The translations under genes and the position numbers were made by a program. A DNA stretch of 64,000 nt from CSSed11-175R1 sp041685735 (GTDB taxonomy: Bacteria > Actinomycetota > Nitriliruptoria > Nitriliruptorales > Nitriliruptoraceae). Shown one piece after another: positions 1 through 7,874 of this stretch. The notes under the pieces are model-generated. The model was not told the origin of the DNA. It ran no database searches and was given only the letters and a program-made list of their open reading frames with translations. The stretch spans positions 13,572-77,571 of the forward strand of contig JAWLFE010000012.1 of the NCBI GenBank assembly GCA_041685735.1, in the 5' to 3' direction. The stretch's first letter is position 1, and each line of letters starts with the position of its first letter.

Positions 1-152
1 GGCTTGCCCGCGACGACCCGGCGGATGTTGGACTCGATCGCGCGGAGGGTCTGGCTCACGGTCGAGAGGTCCGGGCGGTTCGTGGTGGCCGCCGTCTCGG
101 TCGGCGCGATCCGGGGCGGGTCCGGGTGCGGCCGGTCATCGGTCGAGGTCAC
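1..152 (-). CDS. MoxR-type AAA ATPase, N-terminal fragment (cut by window edge)
   Basis: The reverse strand reads open from a GTG at 152 to the window edge, giving 50 residues. A Ser/Thr/Pro/Asp-rich start is followed by a segment ending in AIESNIRRVVAGK. This resembles the helix before the Walker A loop in MoxR AAA ATPases, where a G-K/Q pair precedes the ATPase core. A GAGGAG ribosome site sits six bases upstream of the GTG. MoxR proteins are AAA chaperones, often encoded with DUF58 and transglutaminase-like proteins, and such operons commonly sit beside mraZ in actinobacteria. The catalytic motifs lie outside the window, so the family call rests on this short stretch and on context. Confidence 0.55.
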   Translation of the reverse strand, partial: MTSTDDRPHPDPPRIAPTETAATTNRPDLSTVSQTLRAIESNIRRVVAGK

Positions 153-428
153 CCGAACTCCTCAGCATCGGTCGTGGCGTCGGTCGCGGTGTGGGTCGCC
201 GTCTGTGTCGCACCCCGGTGGCCCGGCGTCGACGCGGTGGTCGAACCGTCGTGGGCCCTGCCTGGTGCCGTTCGCGACTCGTTCGTTGCCGGGCAGCGGC
301 CGGTTGGGCACCGGAGGCCACGACGCGCCACCCGTGCAGGCAGCGTATCGGCACCATCCGCACCGGTCGCGGCGGATGTGGCGCGGAGCATGGCCGGGTC
401 CGCTCGAGCCGACCACCGTCCAGGAGGG

Positions 429-467
429 CCTCCACTTCACTCCACCACAACAGCTGAAGACGACCAA
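429..467 (-). promoter_or_regulatory. Inverted copy of promoter and MraZ box, facing the moxR-like gene
   Basis: On the reverse strand TTGGTC (467-462) is followed after 17 bases by TGGAGT (444-439). The last part overlaps GTGGAGTGAAGTGGAGG (445-429), an exact 17-base copy of the box in front of mraZ. The box has two GTGGAG units ten bases apart, one helical turn, as expected for a ring-shaped MraZ contacting repeats. The -10 hexamer is poor, so the box is clearer than the promoter. Confidence 0.5.
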
Positions 468-601
468 AACTGGTGGTTCTGTGGCTGCTGTGCCCAGAGT
501 TCCGAGCGATGAGCGCCTCTCCCGGGATCGTCGGTGGTGGCCGCGCCACCGCGATCTCGTCGTTTAGAGGGCGTTGATCGCGCTTTTCTCCCGCGAGCAC
601 G

Positions 602-630
602 TTGACCGGGGAGCATCACGGCCGTAGAGT
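602..630 (+). promoter_or_regulatory. mraZ promoter
   Basis: TTGACC at 602-607 and TAGAGT at 625-630 are separated by exactly 17 bases, a good sigma-70-type promoter for a GC-rich actinobacterium. The -10 overlaps the first base pair of the MraZ box, which would let MraZ repress its own cluster. Transcription would start near 637, about 100 bases before the chosen mraZ start. Confidence 0.6.
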
Positions 631-645
631 GGAGTGAAGTGGAGG
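629..645 (+). promoter_or_regulatory. MraZ operator box
   Basis: GTGGAGTGAAGTGGAGG contains two GTGGAG repeats spaced by ten bases, straddling the expected transcription start. GTGG-type repeats upstream of mraZ are the known MraZ binding elements in several phyla. The site predicts autoregulation of the division and cell-wall cluster. Confidence 0.6.
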
Positions 646-734
646 GCTTTCCAGATCGACCGCACGTCGAGGTCGGTTCGGGGAGCTCCCGCCGGGGGAG
701 TGACCCCACCACCTGCGGACGTGAGGGACAGCGC

Positions 735-1157
735 TTGTTCTTGGGAGAGCACCAGCACACGCTGGATGTGAAGGGCCGGGTCATCCTCCCGGCCCGCTTC
801 CGTGAACGCCTGGCCAGTGGGCTCGTGTTCGTCCCCTCGCAGGATCGCTGCATCGACGTCTATCCGCTCACCGCGTTCGAGAAGCGGGTGGAGCAGCTCC
901 GGGCCCTGCCCCGGGAGGACCAGGAGGCACGGGCCTACCTGCGGGTGTTCCTCGCCGGTGCGCACGAGGAGAAGCCCGATTCGCAGGGTCGCGTCACGGT
1001 GCCGCCCCGCCTGCGCACCTACGCCAACCTCGACAAGGACCTCACGATCAACGGCGCCGACGAGAAGGTCGAGATCTGGGACCGCGAGACCTGGGAGGCC
1101 TACCGGGGCCCCGCCGAGGACGCCTTCGCCAACCTCGATGGATCGTTCGGCCCGTGA
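735..1157 (+). CDS. mraZ: Transcriptional regulator MraZ
   Basis: MraZ is the DNA-binding regulator that heads the division and cell-wall cluster; it has two AbrB-like SpoVT domains and assembles into a ring. From the TTG start the protein is 140 residues, beginning FLGEHQHTLDVKGRVILPARF, the first domain. The second repeat is around DSQGRVTVPPRLR. The open frame extends upstream to 639, but those residues are low-complexity and unlike the family. The TTG at 735 has GAGGGA seven bases upstream and gives the normal family length. MraZ boxes lie 90 bases upstream. The stop overlaps an alternative GTG start of the next gene. Confidence 0.93.
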   Translation: MFLGEHQHTLDVKGRVILPARFRERLASGLVFVPSQDRCIDVYPLTAFEKRVEQLRALPREDQEARAYLRVFLAGAHEEKPDSQGRVTVPPRLRTYANLDKDLTINGADEKVEIWDRETWEAYRGPAEDAFANLDGSFGP

Positions 1158-1201
1158 CGACCTCGCCCGCTGCCACCACTGCCCACCACCAGGAGCGACC
1201 C

Positions 1202-1480
1202 ATGCACCTCGACACCATCCGGGATCTGCTGACCGCGATCGATGCGCTGCCGGAGCCCGACCGCGATCGGTTCCGGACACGCGTGGACGCTGCGGTCGCG
1301 CAGCCCGCGGCCGGCGCGCGCGCCGCGCTCGGTCTCATCGCGCTCGACCTCGTCGGGGTGTACCGCGAGGCCGTGCGTCCCGACGGGGTGGCCGACCACG
1401 TGATCGTGCTGCCCGAGCTCCAACCCGCCGACCACCGACGTGCGGGGGCACGGTCCGCCCCGGTGGCCGCCTCCGCCTGA
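1202..1480 (+). CDS. Unknown 92-aa protein between mraZ and rsmH
   Basis: I do not recognise this protein. The ATG at 1202 has AGGAG six bases upstream, and the frame runs to a stop 11 bases before rsmH, so it looks like a real member of the operon. The N-terminal half is predicted helical and charged (LTAIDALPEPDRDRFRTRVD), followed by an Ala-rich stretch and a hydrophobic LGLIALDLVGVYREAV segment. There are no cysteines, no signal peptide and no clear membrane span. A GTG at 1154 overlapping the mraZ stop would add 16 residues and is a possible alternative start. Its place suggests a role linked to division or its control, but that is only context. Confidence 0.6.
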   Translation: MHLDTIRDLLTAIDALPEPDRDRFRTRVDAAVAQPAAGARAALGLIALDLVGVYREAVRPDGVADHVIVLPELQPADHRRAGARSAPVAASA

Positions 1481-1491
1481 TCGTGTTGCTG

Positions 1492-2454
1492 ATGACCGCT
1501 CCCGCGCCGCACACCCCGGTCCTGTTGGACCGGGTCGTGTCGTTGCTGCTCGATGCCCCGGATGGGGTCGTGGTGGATGCGACCGTCGGGGCCGGTGGTC
1601 ATGCGCATGCGATCACCCGAGCCCGACTCGATCGCGACGGCACGGCTGCCCTCGTGGGGCTCGACCGCGACCCCGTCGCACTCGCGCTCGCGGAGCAGCG
1701 GCTCGCACCGCTGCGACCGGCCGCCAGCATCGACCTGGTCCGCACCCGGTTCGACGCGCTCCCGCAGGTGCTCGACGACCTGGGTGTCGACGTCGTGGCC
1801 GGGATCCTGCTCGACCTCGGGATCTCGTCGATGCACATCGACGAGGCGGACCGAGGCTTCAGCTACCGCAACGACGGGCCACTCGACATGCGGATGGATC
1901 CGGACCTGCCGACGTCCGCCGACGACATCATCAACCGGTGGGAGCCGACCGAGATCGCCCGGGTGCTGCGTACCTACGCCGAGGAGCGTTTCGCCGACCG
2001 GATCGCACGAGCGGTCGTCGCGGCCCGCCCCATCACCTCGACCGCGGCGCTGGCCGACATCGTGCGCGACGCCATCCCGGCTGCGGCGCGGCGGACCGGC
2101 GGCCACCCCGCCACCCGCACGTTCCAGGCCCTGCGCATCGCCGTCAACGACGAACTGGGCGCGCTCGACGTCGTGCTGCCCGCCGTGATCGACCGTCTGC
2201 AGCCCGGTGGGGTTGCCGTGGTCCTCAGCTACCACAGCCTGGAGGACCGGCGGGTCAAGCGGGCCTTCGCAGCTGCGGCGACCGGCTGCGTCTGCCCACC
2301 CCAGCTGGCCGTCTGTGCGTGCGGCCAGGTGCCCCTGGTCGAGCACCTCGTCCGTCGTCCCGAGCGCCCCTCCCCGGAGGAGGTCGCTGCCAACCCCCGT
2401 GCAACCTCGGCACTGCTGCGTGCGGTCCGCCGTCTGGAAGGCCCAACCCGATGA
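1492..2454 (+). CDS. rsmH: 16S rRNA (cytosine-1402-N4)-methyltransferase RsmH
   Basis: RsmH (MraW) methylates N4 of C1402 in the 16S rRNA decoding centre with S-adenosylmethionine. The 320-residue product starts with the family block HTPVLL (7-12). The SAM-binding motif DATVGAGGHA lies around residues 29-38. The downstream blocks DLGISSMHIDEADRGFSYR and the Asn/Ser motif LSYHSLEDRRVK are also present. Length fits the family. The ATG at 1492 is the first start giving the conserved N-terminus; the frame remains open far upstream but is not conserved there. The stop overlaps the next ATG in an ATGA. Confidence 0.97.
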   Translation: MTAPAPHTPVLLDRVVSLLLDAPDGVVVDATVGAGGHAHAITRARLDRDGTAALVGLDRDPVALALAEQRLAPLRPAASIDLVRTRFDALPQVLDDLGVDVVAGILLDLGISSMHIDEADRGFSYRNDGPLDMRMDPDLPTSADDIINRWEPTEIARVLRTYAEERFADRIARAVVAARPITSTAALADIVRDAIPAAARRTGGHPATRTFQALRIAVNDELGALDVVLPAVIDRLQPGGVAVVLSYHSLEDRRVKRAFAAAATGCVCPPQLAVCACGQVPLVEHLVRRPERPSPEEVAANPRATSALLRAVRRLEGPTR

Positions 2455-2900
2455 CCGCCACCACCGTCAGCCCGCTGCGCCGTGAGCGCGTCCGCCCGGC
2501 CGCCCCGAAGGCGCGTCCCGACCTCCGGGTCGTAGGTGAGCCGCGCCCCCGGCACACCCTGGCGTACGCCCTGGTGCTGGTCGTGCTGGTGGGCGCCGCC
2601 GTGTTCGGTGCGGTGTCGCTGAACGCACTGGGCGCAGCCGCGTCCGTGGAGGCCCGCACCCTGGACGCCGAGGTACGCGCCGCCGAGCGTGACTACGCGA
2701 TGCTCGTCGCGGAGGTGGCCAGCCTGGAGGATCCCGGTCGGATCCGTTCGGCCGCGCTCGACCTCGGGATGGTCCCCGCCGGCCCGGCACGGGTCCTGGT
2801 GCTGGAGCGCAACCTGCCGGCCGACGGTGTGGTCGCGGAGGCGCTCCATGGTGACCTCGGCACCGACCCGCTCAAACCCCTGCTGTCCGCGGAGCGCTAG
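2451..2900 (+). CDS. FtsL-like septum protein
   Basis: This 149-residue protein has the layout of the FtsL/DivIC family: a basic cytoplasmic N-terminus (1-35), one membrane span (about 36-60), then a heptad-like helix rich in Ala/Glu/Val (61-95). It ends with the short domain GRIRSAALDLGMVPAGPARV, which matches the FtsL signature of a conserved helix followed by GM. Its position between rsmH and ftsI is the standard place of ftsL. FtsL acts with FtsQ and FtsB to activate septal synthesis by FtsW and FtsI. It overlaps rsmH by four bases and ends directly before the ftsI ATG. Sequence conservation of the family is weak, so position and topology carry the call. Confidence 0.8.
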   Translation: MTATTVSPLRRERVRPAAPKARPDLRVVGEPRPRHTLAYALVLVVLVGAAVFGAVSLNALGAAASVEARTLDAEVRAAERDYAMLVAEVASLEDPGRIRSAALDLGMVPAGPARVLVLERNLPADGVVAEALHGDLGTDPLKPLLSAER

Positions 2901-4832
2901 ATGACCGAACAACCCCGCCGCCGCTTCATCCGTGCGCCTCGCATCCTGTCGCGGAGCGGCGAACAGGTCGCGGTCCGTCGCATCCGTTGGCTGCTCGGCA
3001 TCTACGGGCTGCTGATCGCGATCGTGTTCGCGCAGCTCATCAGCATCCAGGTCGTCGACGCCGACGACTACGCCGATCGCAGCCTGCGCCAACGGGAGCG
3101 GACGATCGCCCTGCCGGCCGTCCGGGGTCGGATCTACGACCGCGACGGTGACGTGCTGGCCACCTCGGTCGACGGGGCGACGATCTACGCCGATCCCCGG
3201 GCGTACCGGCCGGGCGAGACCGCCGACGGCACGCCCGTCCCGGCGGCGGCCGCGGCGTCGGAGGTGGCGGCCACACTCGCCCCGATCATGGATCGGGACC
3301 CTGCCGAGCTCGAAGCACGCCTCGAACAGGATGCCCACTTCGTCTACCTCGGTCGGCAGCTCGACTGGTCGGTCGGTGAGCAGATCGACGCGTTGGACCT
3401 GCCCGGTGTGGCCGTCCTGCGTGAGCCCAAGCGCATCTACCCCGGCAGTGCCCTGGCGGCCCAGGTCGTCGGCTTCACCGGGATCGATGGGGATGGCCTG
3501 CAGGGCATGGAAGCGCAGTACGACGGCATCCTGCGGGGGCGACCCGGGACGTTGCTGTTGGAGCGTGCGCCGGGCGGTCTGGACATCACGAGCGGCATCC
3601 GCGAGCTCACGCCCTCGACGGTGGGGACCGACCTCGTGCTGACCCTGGATCGCGACGTCCAGCACGCGGCGGAGGTCGCCGCATCCTCGGCGGTCGACGG
3701 GTTCGACGCGAACGCCGCGACCGTGGTGGTCCTGGAGGTCGCGACCGGCGATGTCCTCGCGATGGCCTCGTCACCGGGATACGACCCGAACGCCCGGGAG
3801 CAGGACGACCAGGATGCCTGGCGCAACCGGGCGATCACCGACGTGTTCGAACCGGGATCGACCCAGAAGGCGTTGACGATCGCCGCCGCGATCGAGGAGG
3901 GGATCGTGACGGCGGACACGACGATGGAGGTCCCCGATCAGGTGCGTGTCGCCTCCAGCACCTTCCGTGACCTGTATCCGACCGACGAGCCGACCATGAC
4001 CGTCGGCGACATCATGGAGCGGTCGAGCAACGTCGGCACGATCCAGATCGCCCAGGAGCTGGGTGATCAGCGGCTCGATCACTACCTGCGTGCGTTCGGC
4101 TACGGGTCCCCGACCGGCAGCGGCTTCCCCGGGGAGGCCAGCGGCATGCTGATGCCGCACGAGGACTGGTGGTCGACCTCCCTGCCCACCATCGCCATCG
4201 GCCACGGGGTCGCCGTCAGCCTGCTCCAGTTGGCCGGGTCCTACGCGACCCTGGCCAACGACGGCCGTTCGGTGGCTCCCCGGGTGGTCCGCGGCACCAT
4301 CGGTGACGACGGTCGCCTGGAGCCGGTCGCGGCGCGGGGCGGCCAGCAGGTGGTCTCGCCGACGACGGCCCGTCAGGTCCAGCAGCTGCTCGAGCGTGTG
4401 GTCTCCGGTGACCGGGGGACCGGGTCGCTGGCCGCGGTCCCCGGCTACACGGCGGCCGGCAAGACGGGGACGGCCCGCAAGCCGGCGACCGACGGGCCCG
4501 GCTACTCGGATGAGTACGTCGCGACCTTCGCCGGCTTCGCTCCGGCGCACGACCCGGAGATCGTCGTCGCCGTGATGGTCGACGAACCCACCCCCTACTA
4601 CGGCGGGCTCGTCGCCGCACCGATCTTCCGTGAGGTCATGGAGGCCGCACTGATCGCGCGTCGCGTGGCGCCGGACGGCTCGGCGACGACGCTCCCCGCC
4701 GCGATGGACCACGCCCGGGCCCAGGCGTTGGCGGACGCCGAGGCCGCGCAGGCCTCGCTCGACGAGGACCCGCCCCCGCACGGTCCTGCTGGCGCTCCGC
4801 TCACGCCGACGGCCACCGAGACGGGTGACTGA
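2901..4832 (+). CDS. ftsI: Septal peptidoglycan transpeptidase FtsI (PBP3)
   Basis: FtsI cross-links septal peptidoglycan with FtsW. The 643-residue protein has one membrane span near residues 30-50 and a pedestal dimerisation domain beginning PAVRGRIYDRDG. The class B transpeptidase domain has all three active-site motifs: STQK with Ser320, SSN at 375-377 and KTG at 521-523. No PASTA domains follow. Instead there is an Ala/Asp/Pro-rich tail of about 60 residues after the catalytic domain, ending TPTATETGD. The ATG follows the ftsL-like stop without a gap. A 184-base space separates it from murE, the first real gap in the cluster. Confidence 0.96.
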   Translation: MTEQPRRRFIRAPRILSRSGEQVAVRRIRWLLGIYGLLIAIVFAQLISIQVVDADDYADRSLRQRERTIALPAVRGRIYDRDGDVLATSVDGATIYADPRAYRPGETADGTPVPAAAAASEVAATLAPIMDRDPAELEARLEQDAHFVYLGRQLDWSVGEQIDALDLPGVAVLREPKRIYPGSALAAQVVGFTGIDGDGLQGMEAQYDGILRGRPGTLLLERAPGGLDITSGIRELTPSTVGTDLVLTLDRDVQHAAEVAASSAVDGFDANAATVVVLEVATGDVLAMASSPGYDPNAREQDDQDAWRNRAITDVFEPGSTQKALTIAAAIEEGIVTADTTMEVPDQVRVASSTFRDLYPTDEPTMTVGDIMERSSNVGTIQIAQELGDQRLDHYLRAFGYGSPTGSGFPGEASGMLMPHEDWWSTSLPTIAIGHGVAVSLLQLAGSYATLANDGRSVAPRVVRGTIGDDGRLEPVAARGGQQVVSPTTARQVQQLLERVVSGDRGTGSLAAVPGYTAAGKTGTARKPATDGPGYSDEYVATFAGFAPAHDPEIVVAVMVDEPTPYYGGLVAAPIFREVMEAALIARRVAPDGSATTLPAAMDHARAQALADAEAAQASLDEDPPPHGPAGAPLTPTATETGD

Positions 4833-5016
4833 CGGGTCGAAAGGTGGCACCCCGACGGTCGCACGGTCGCAGAGGGTGCGAGGAGCCGCGGATCGCCAGC
4901 GTTACGCTCCCGCGGCCGCGCCGCCCCATCCCCCGAGCCGTCGCGGATCGATCCGCGACGCACCATGCCACACAGCACGCCACGCACCCCCCGCCACGCA
5001 CCATCCGAGGAGCATC

Positions 5017-6498
5017 GTGACCGCCACCCTGTCCGCCGTGGCCGGCGGCCTGCGACGTGCGGAGCGGCACGGCCACGATGTCGAGGTCGTCGACGCCACG
5101 CACGACAGCCGCCAGGCCGCCCCCGGCTGGTTGTTCTGTGCGATCCCCGGCGCGCGGGACGACGGACACCGCCATGCGCCGGACGCCGTGGCAGCGGGTG
5201 CCACGGCGCTGCTCGTCGAGCGGTGGCTCGACCTGCCGGTGCCCCAGGTCCGGGTGCCGTCCGTGCGGGCCGCCGTCGGCCCGGCGGCCGCGATCGTGCA
5301 CGGTCGACCCAGCGAGCGTCTCACCGTGGTCGGCGTGACCGGCACCAACGGCAAGACCAGCATCACCTACCTCCTCGAGGCGGCGTTCGGCGCCGCCGCG
5401 CTCGGCACCGGCACCATCGGGACCGTGGAGGCGCGCATCCACGGCGCGCCGCAGCCGGGCGTGCGGACCACCCCGGAGGGCCCGGACCTGCAGCGGCTGT
5501 TCCACGAGATGTGGGACCGTGGCGTGGATGCCGTGGCGATGGAGGTGTCCTCCCACGGGCTCGACCTGCGGCGCGTCGACGGCACCCGGTTCCGGGTGGC
5601 GGTGTTCACCAACCTCTCGCAGGATCACCTCGACTGGCATGGCTCGATGGAGGCCTACCTGGCCGCGAAGGCCCGCCTGTTCACGCCGGGTCTGGCCGAG
5701 ACGGGCGTGGTCTACCGCGACGGTCCGTGGTCCGATCGGCTGCTGGACGCCGCGACGATCCCCGTCACCACGGTGGGTCGGGACCCCTCGGTGGAGGTCG
5801 ACGTCCGCATCGTCGACGAGGAGCTGCGGGTCGACGGGGGGAGCGCGACGTTGCGCTGGGCGGGTGTCGACCATGCGCTGCGCACCCGGCTCCCCGGCGC
5901 GTTCAACCTGACCAACGCGGCTCTGGCCGTCGTGGCGGCCGTCACCGCGGGAGCACCGATCGACGCGGCCCTGGCCGGTGTGGCAGCCGCGTCCGGTGCG
6001 CCCGGACGCTTCGAGCGGGTGGACGCCGAGCATCCCGTGACCGTGCTCGTCGACTACGCCCACACCCCCGACGCCGTCCAGCTGGCGGTCGCGGCCCTCC
6101 GATCGCTGGTCGACGGGGGCCGCGTCCTGCTCGTGCTCGGCGCCGGCGGTGATCGCGACCGCGGGAAGCGTGGTCCGATGGGCGCGGCCGCTGTGGCGGC
6201 CGACGTCGTCGTGTTCACCTCCGACAACCCCCGTGGCGAGGATCCGATGGCCATCATCGATGCGCTGGTCGACGGTGCCCGCGGGGCCATCGATCGGGGA
6301 GCTCCCGGCGTGTTCCGCGTCGAACCCGACCGGCGTGTCGCGATCGGTGCCGCGATCACCGAGGCACGTCCCGGCGACGTCGTCCTGATCGCCGGCAAGG
6401 GACACGAGCGGACCCAGGAACTCGCCGATCGCACCGTCGCGTTCGATGATCGCGAGGTCGCCGCGATGTTCCTCACACCGTCGGGCGGTGCCACATGA
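5017..6498 (+). CDS. murE: UDP-MurNAc-tripeptide ligase MurE
   Basis: MurE adds the third stem-peptide residue to UDP-MurNAc-L-Ala-D-Glu in the cytoplasm. The 493-residue protein has the Mur ligase P-loop TGTNGKTS (108-115, Lys113) and the block SSHGLDLRRVDG. DNPR at 403-406 is the motif that selects meso-diaminopimelate rather than lysine, so DAP-type peptidoglycan is expected. The GTG at 5017 follows GAGGAG by four bases and gives the usual length. The frame is open back to 4825, but that extension is Pro/Arg-rich and unlike the family. Its end overlaps murF by four bases. Confidence 0.96.
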   Translation: MTATLSAVAGGLRRAERHGHDVEVVDATHDSRQAAPGWLFCAIPGARDDGHRHAPDAVAAGATALLVERWLDLPVPQVRVPSVRAAVGPAAAIVHGRPSERLTVVGVTGTNGKTSITYLLEAAFGAAALGTGTIGTVEARIHGAPQPGVRTTPEGPDLQRLFHEMWDRGVDAVAMEVSSHGLDLRRVDGTRFRVAVFTNLSQDHLDWHGSMEAYLAAKARLFTPGLAETGVVYRDGPWSDRLLDAATIPVTTVGRDPSVEVDVRIVDEELRVDGGSATLRWAGVDHALRTRLPGAFNLTNAALAVVAAVTAGAPIDAALAGVAAASGAPGRFERVDAEHPVTVLVDYAHTPDAVQLAVAALRSLVDGGRVLLVLGAGGDRDRGKRGPMGAAAVAADVVVFTSDNPRGEDPMAIIDALVDGARGAIDRGAPGVFRVEPDRRVAIGAAITEARPGDVVLIAGKGHERTQELADRTVAFDDREVAAMFLTPSGGAT

Positions 6499-7874
6499 TC
6501 GGCCTGCACCTGCACGAGGTCGTGGCGGCGACCGGTGGGGCCCTGCACGGCGACCCCGACCTCGTGATCGACGCCGTCGGCACCGACTCGCGCACCCTTC
6601 CCGACGGCAGCACGCTGTTCGTCGCGCTCCCGACCGAGCAGGCGGACGGCCACGACTTCATCCCGGCCGCGGTGGAGGCCGGCGCGGTCGCGGTCCTGAC
6701 CCATCGGCCCGCACCGGGGGCGGGCGTGCCCGTGATCGAGGTGGCCGATGTCTGGACGGCGCTGGCCGACCTCGGTGTCCACGTCCGCCGGACGGTCGGG
6801 CCGACCACGGTGGCCGTGACCGGATCGGTCGGCAAGACCACGGTCAAGGACCTGACGGCGGCGGCCATCGCAGCGGGACGACGCGTCCACGCGGCCCGAG
6901 GCTCCTACAACAACGAACTCGGCGTCCCCCTGACGATGCTCGGACTCGCCGAGGACAGCGAGGTGCTGGTCGCGGAGGTCGGCGCACGCAACGTCGGCGA
7001 CATCGCGCGGCTGGCACCGCTGCTGGCTCCCGACATCGCCGTGGTCACCGCGGTCGCGGGCGTCCACCTGGAGGTGTTCGGGTCGATCGACGCGGTCGCG
7101 CGGGCCAAGGCGGAACTGGTCAGCGCGCTCGGTCCCGACGGCACCGCGGTCCTGCACACCGCCGATCCACGGGTCGCCGCGATGGCTGCGGCGGCACCCA
7201 ACGTGATCAGCGTCGCCACCGATGATCCGGCTGCGGATGTGCACGCGTCGGGCGTTCGGCTCGACCGCTGGGCCCGGGCGACTGCGACCGCCGTCACCCC
7301 CTGGGGCACCACCACGCTGACGCTGCCCGTCGCGGGTCGCCACCACGTGCTGAACGCGCTGCTGGCCCTCGCCGTCGCCGGGCACCTGGGCATCGACCTC
7401 GATGCTGCTGCCGCGGCCATCGTCGAGGCACCGGTGAGCCCGTGGCGCGGTGAGGTGGCCGAAGCCAACGGCATGACCATCCTCAACGACGCCTACAACG
7501 CCAACCCGACCTCGGTCGTCGCGGCGCTGGAGACCCTCGTCGCGATCGAGCGGACCGGACGCACGATGGCGATCCTGGGCGTCATGGCGGAGATCGGAGA
7601 CACCGCCGAGGACGAGCACGTCGCGATCGGACGGACCTGCGCACAACTCGGGGTCGATCACGTCGTGGTGGTCGGTGACGATGCGGCCGGGATCGCGACC
7701 GGCGCCCTCGCTGCTGGCGCCGCCGACGTCTCCGTGGTCGCCGACGCGGCCGCAGCCACGGCCGCCGCCCGGGCGTGGCTTGCTCCGGGGGACGTCGTGG
7801 TCATCAAAGGATCGCGGGTGGCCGGGCTCGAACAGGTCGCGACCCGACTGGTCGAGCAGCAGGTCGGCGCATGA
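6495..7874 (+). CDS. murF: UDP-MurNAc-tripeptide-D-Ala-D-Ala ligase MurF
   Basis: MurF joins D-Ala-D-Ala to the UDP-MurNAc tripeptide, finishing the cytoplasmic precursor. The 459-residue product has an N-terminal MurE/MurF substrate domain (DSRTLPDGSTLFVALPTEQ), the ATP loop TGSVGKTT (109-116, Lys114) and the nucleotide-binding block NDAYNANPTS. Typical MurF blocks SYNNELGVPLT and ILGVMAEIGDTAEDEH are also present. It starts at an ATG inside the murE stop (ATGA) and overlaps mraY by four bases, so the three are probably translationally coupled. Confidence 0.96.
   Translation: MIGLHLHEVVAATGGALHGDPDLVIDAVGTDSRTLPDGSTLFVALPTEQADGHDFIPAAVEAGAVAVLTHRPAPGAGVPVIEVADVWTALADLGVHVRRTVGPTTVAVTGSVGKTTVKDLTAAAIAAGRRVHAARGSYNNELGVPLTMLGLAEDSEVLVAEVGARNVGDIARLAPLLAPDIAVVTAVAGVHLEVFGSIDAVARAKAELVSALGPDGTAVLHTADPRVAAMAAAAPNVISVATDDPAADVHASGVRLDRWARATATAVTPWGTTTLTLPVAGRHHVLNALLALAVAGHLGIDLDAAAAAIVEAPVSPWRGEVAEANGMTILNDAYNANPTSVVAALETLVAIERTGRTMAILGVMAEIGDTAEDEHVAIGRTCAQLGVDHVVVVGDDAAGIATGALAAGAADVSVVADAAAATAAARAWLAPGDVVVIKGSRVAGLEQVATRLVEQQVGA

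Larger units (their letters stand above)
153..734. other. Divergent regulatory region between moxR-like gene and mraZ
   Basis: This 582-base stretch has no convincing gene; its open frames are Arg/Pro-rich shadows without recognisable domains. It holds two copies, in inverted orientation, of a promoter plus MraZ-box module (listed separately), at 429-467 facing the moxR-like gene and at 602-645 facing mraZ. The leftward module would give an untranslated leader of roughly 280 bases before the moxR-like start. I see no further structure between 153 and 428. Confidence 0.6.

Noticed and set aside
4..567. 187-codon plus-strand frame at the window start
   Set aside because: Arg/Ser/Pro-rich with no domain; the opposite strand shows a MoxR-like start with a good ribosome site.
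639..734. Longer MraZ from ATG 639
   Set aside because: The ATG lies within the MraZ box near the expected transcription start and the added residues are not family-like. The TTG at 735 has a ribosome site and gives normal length.
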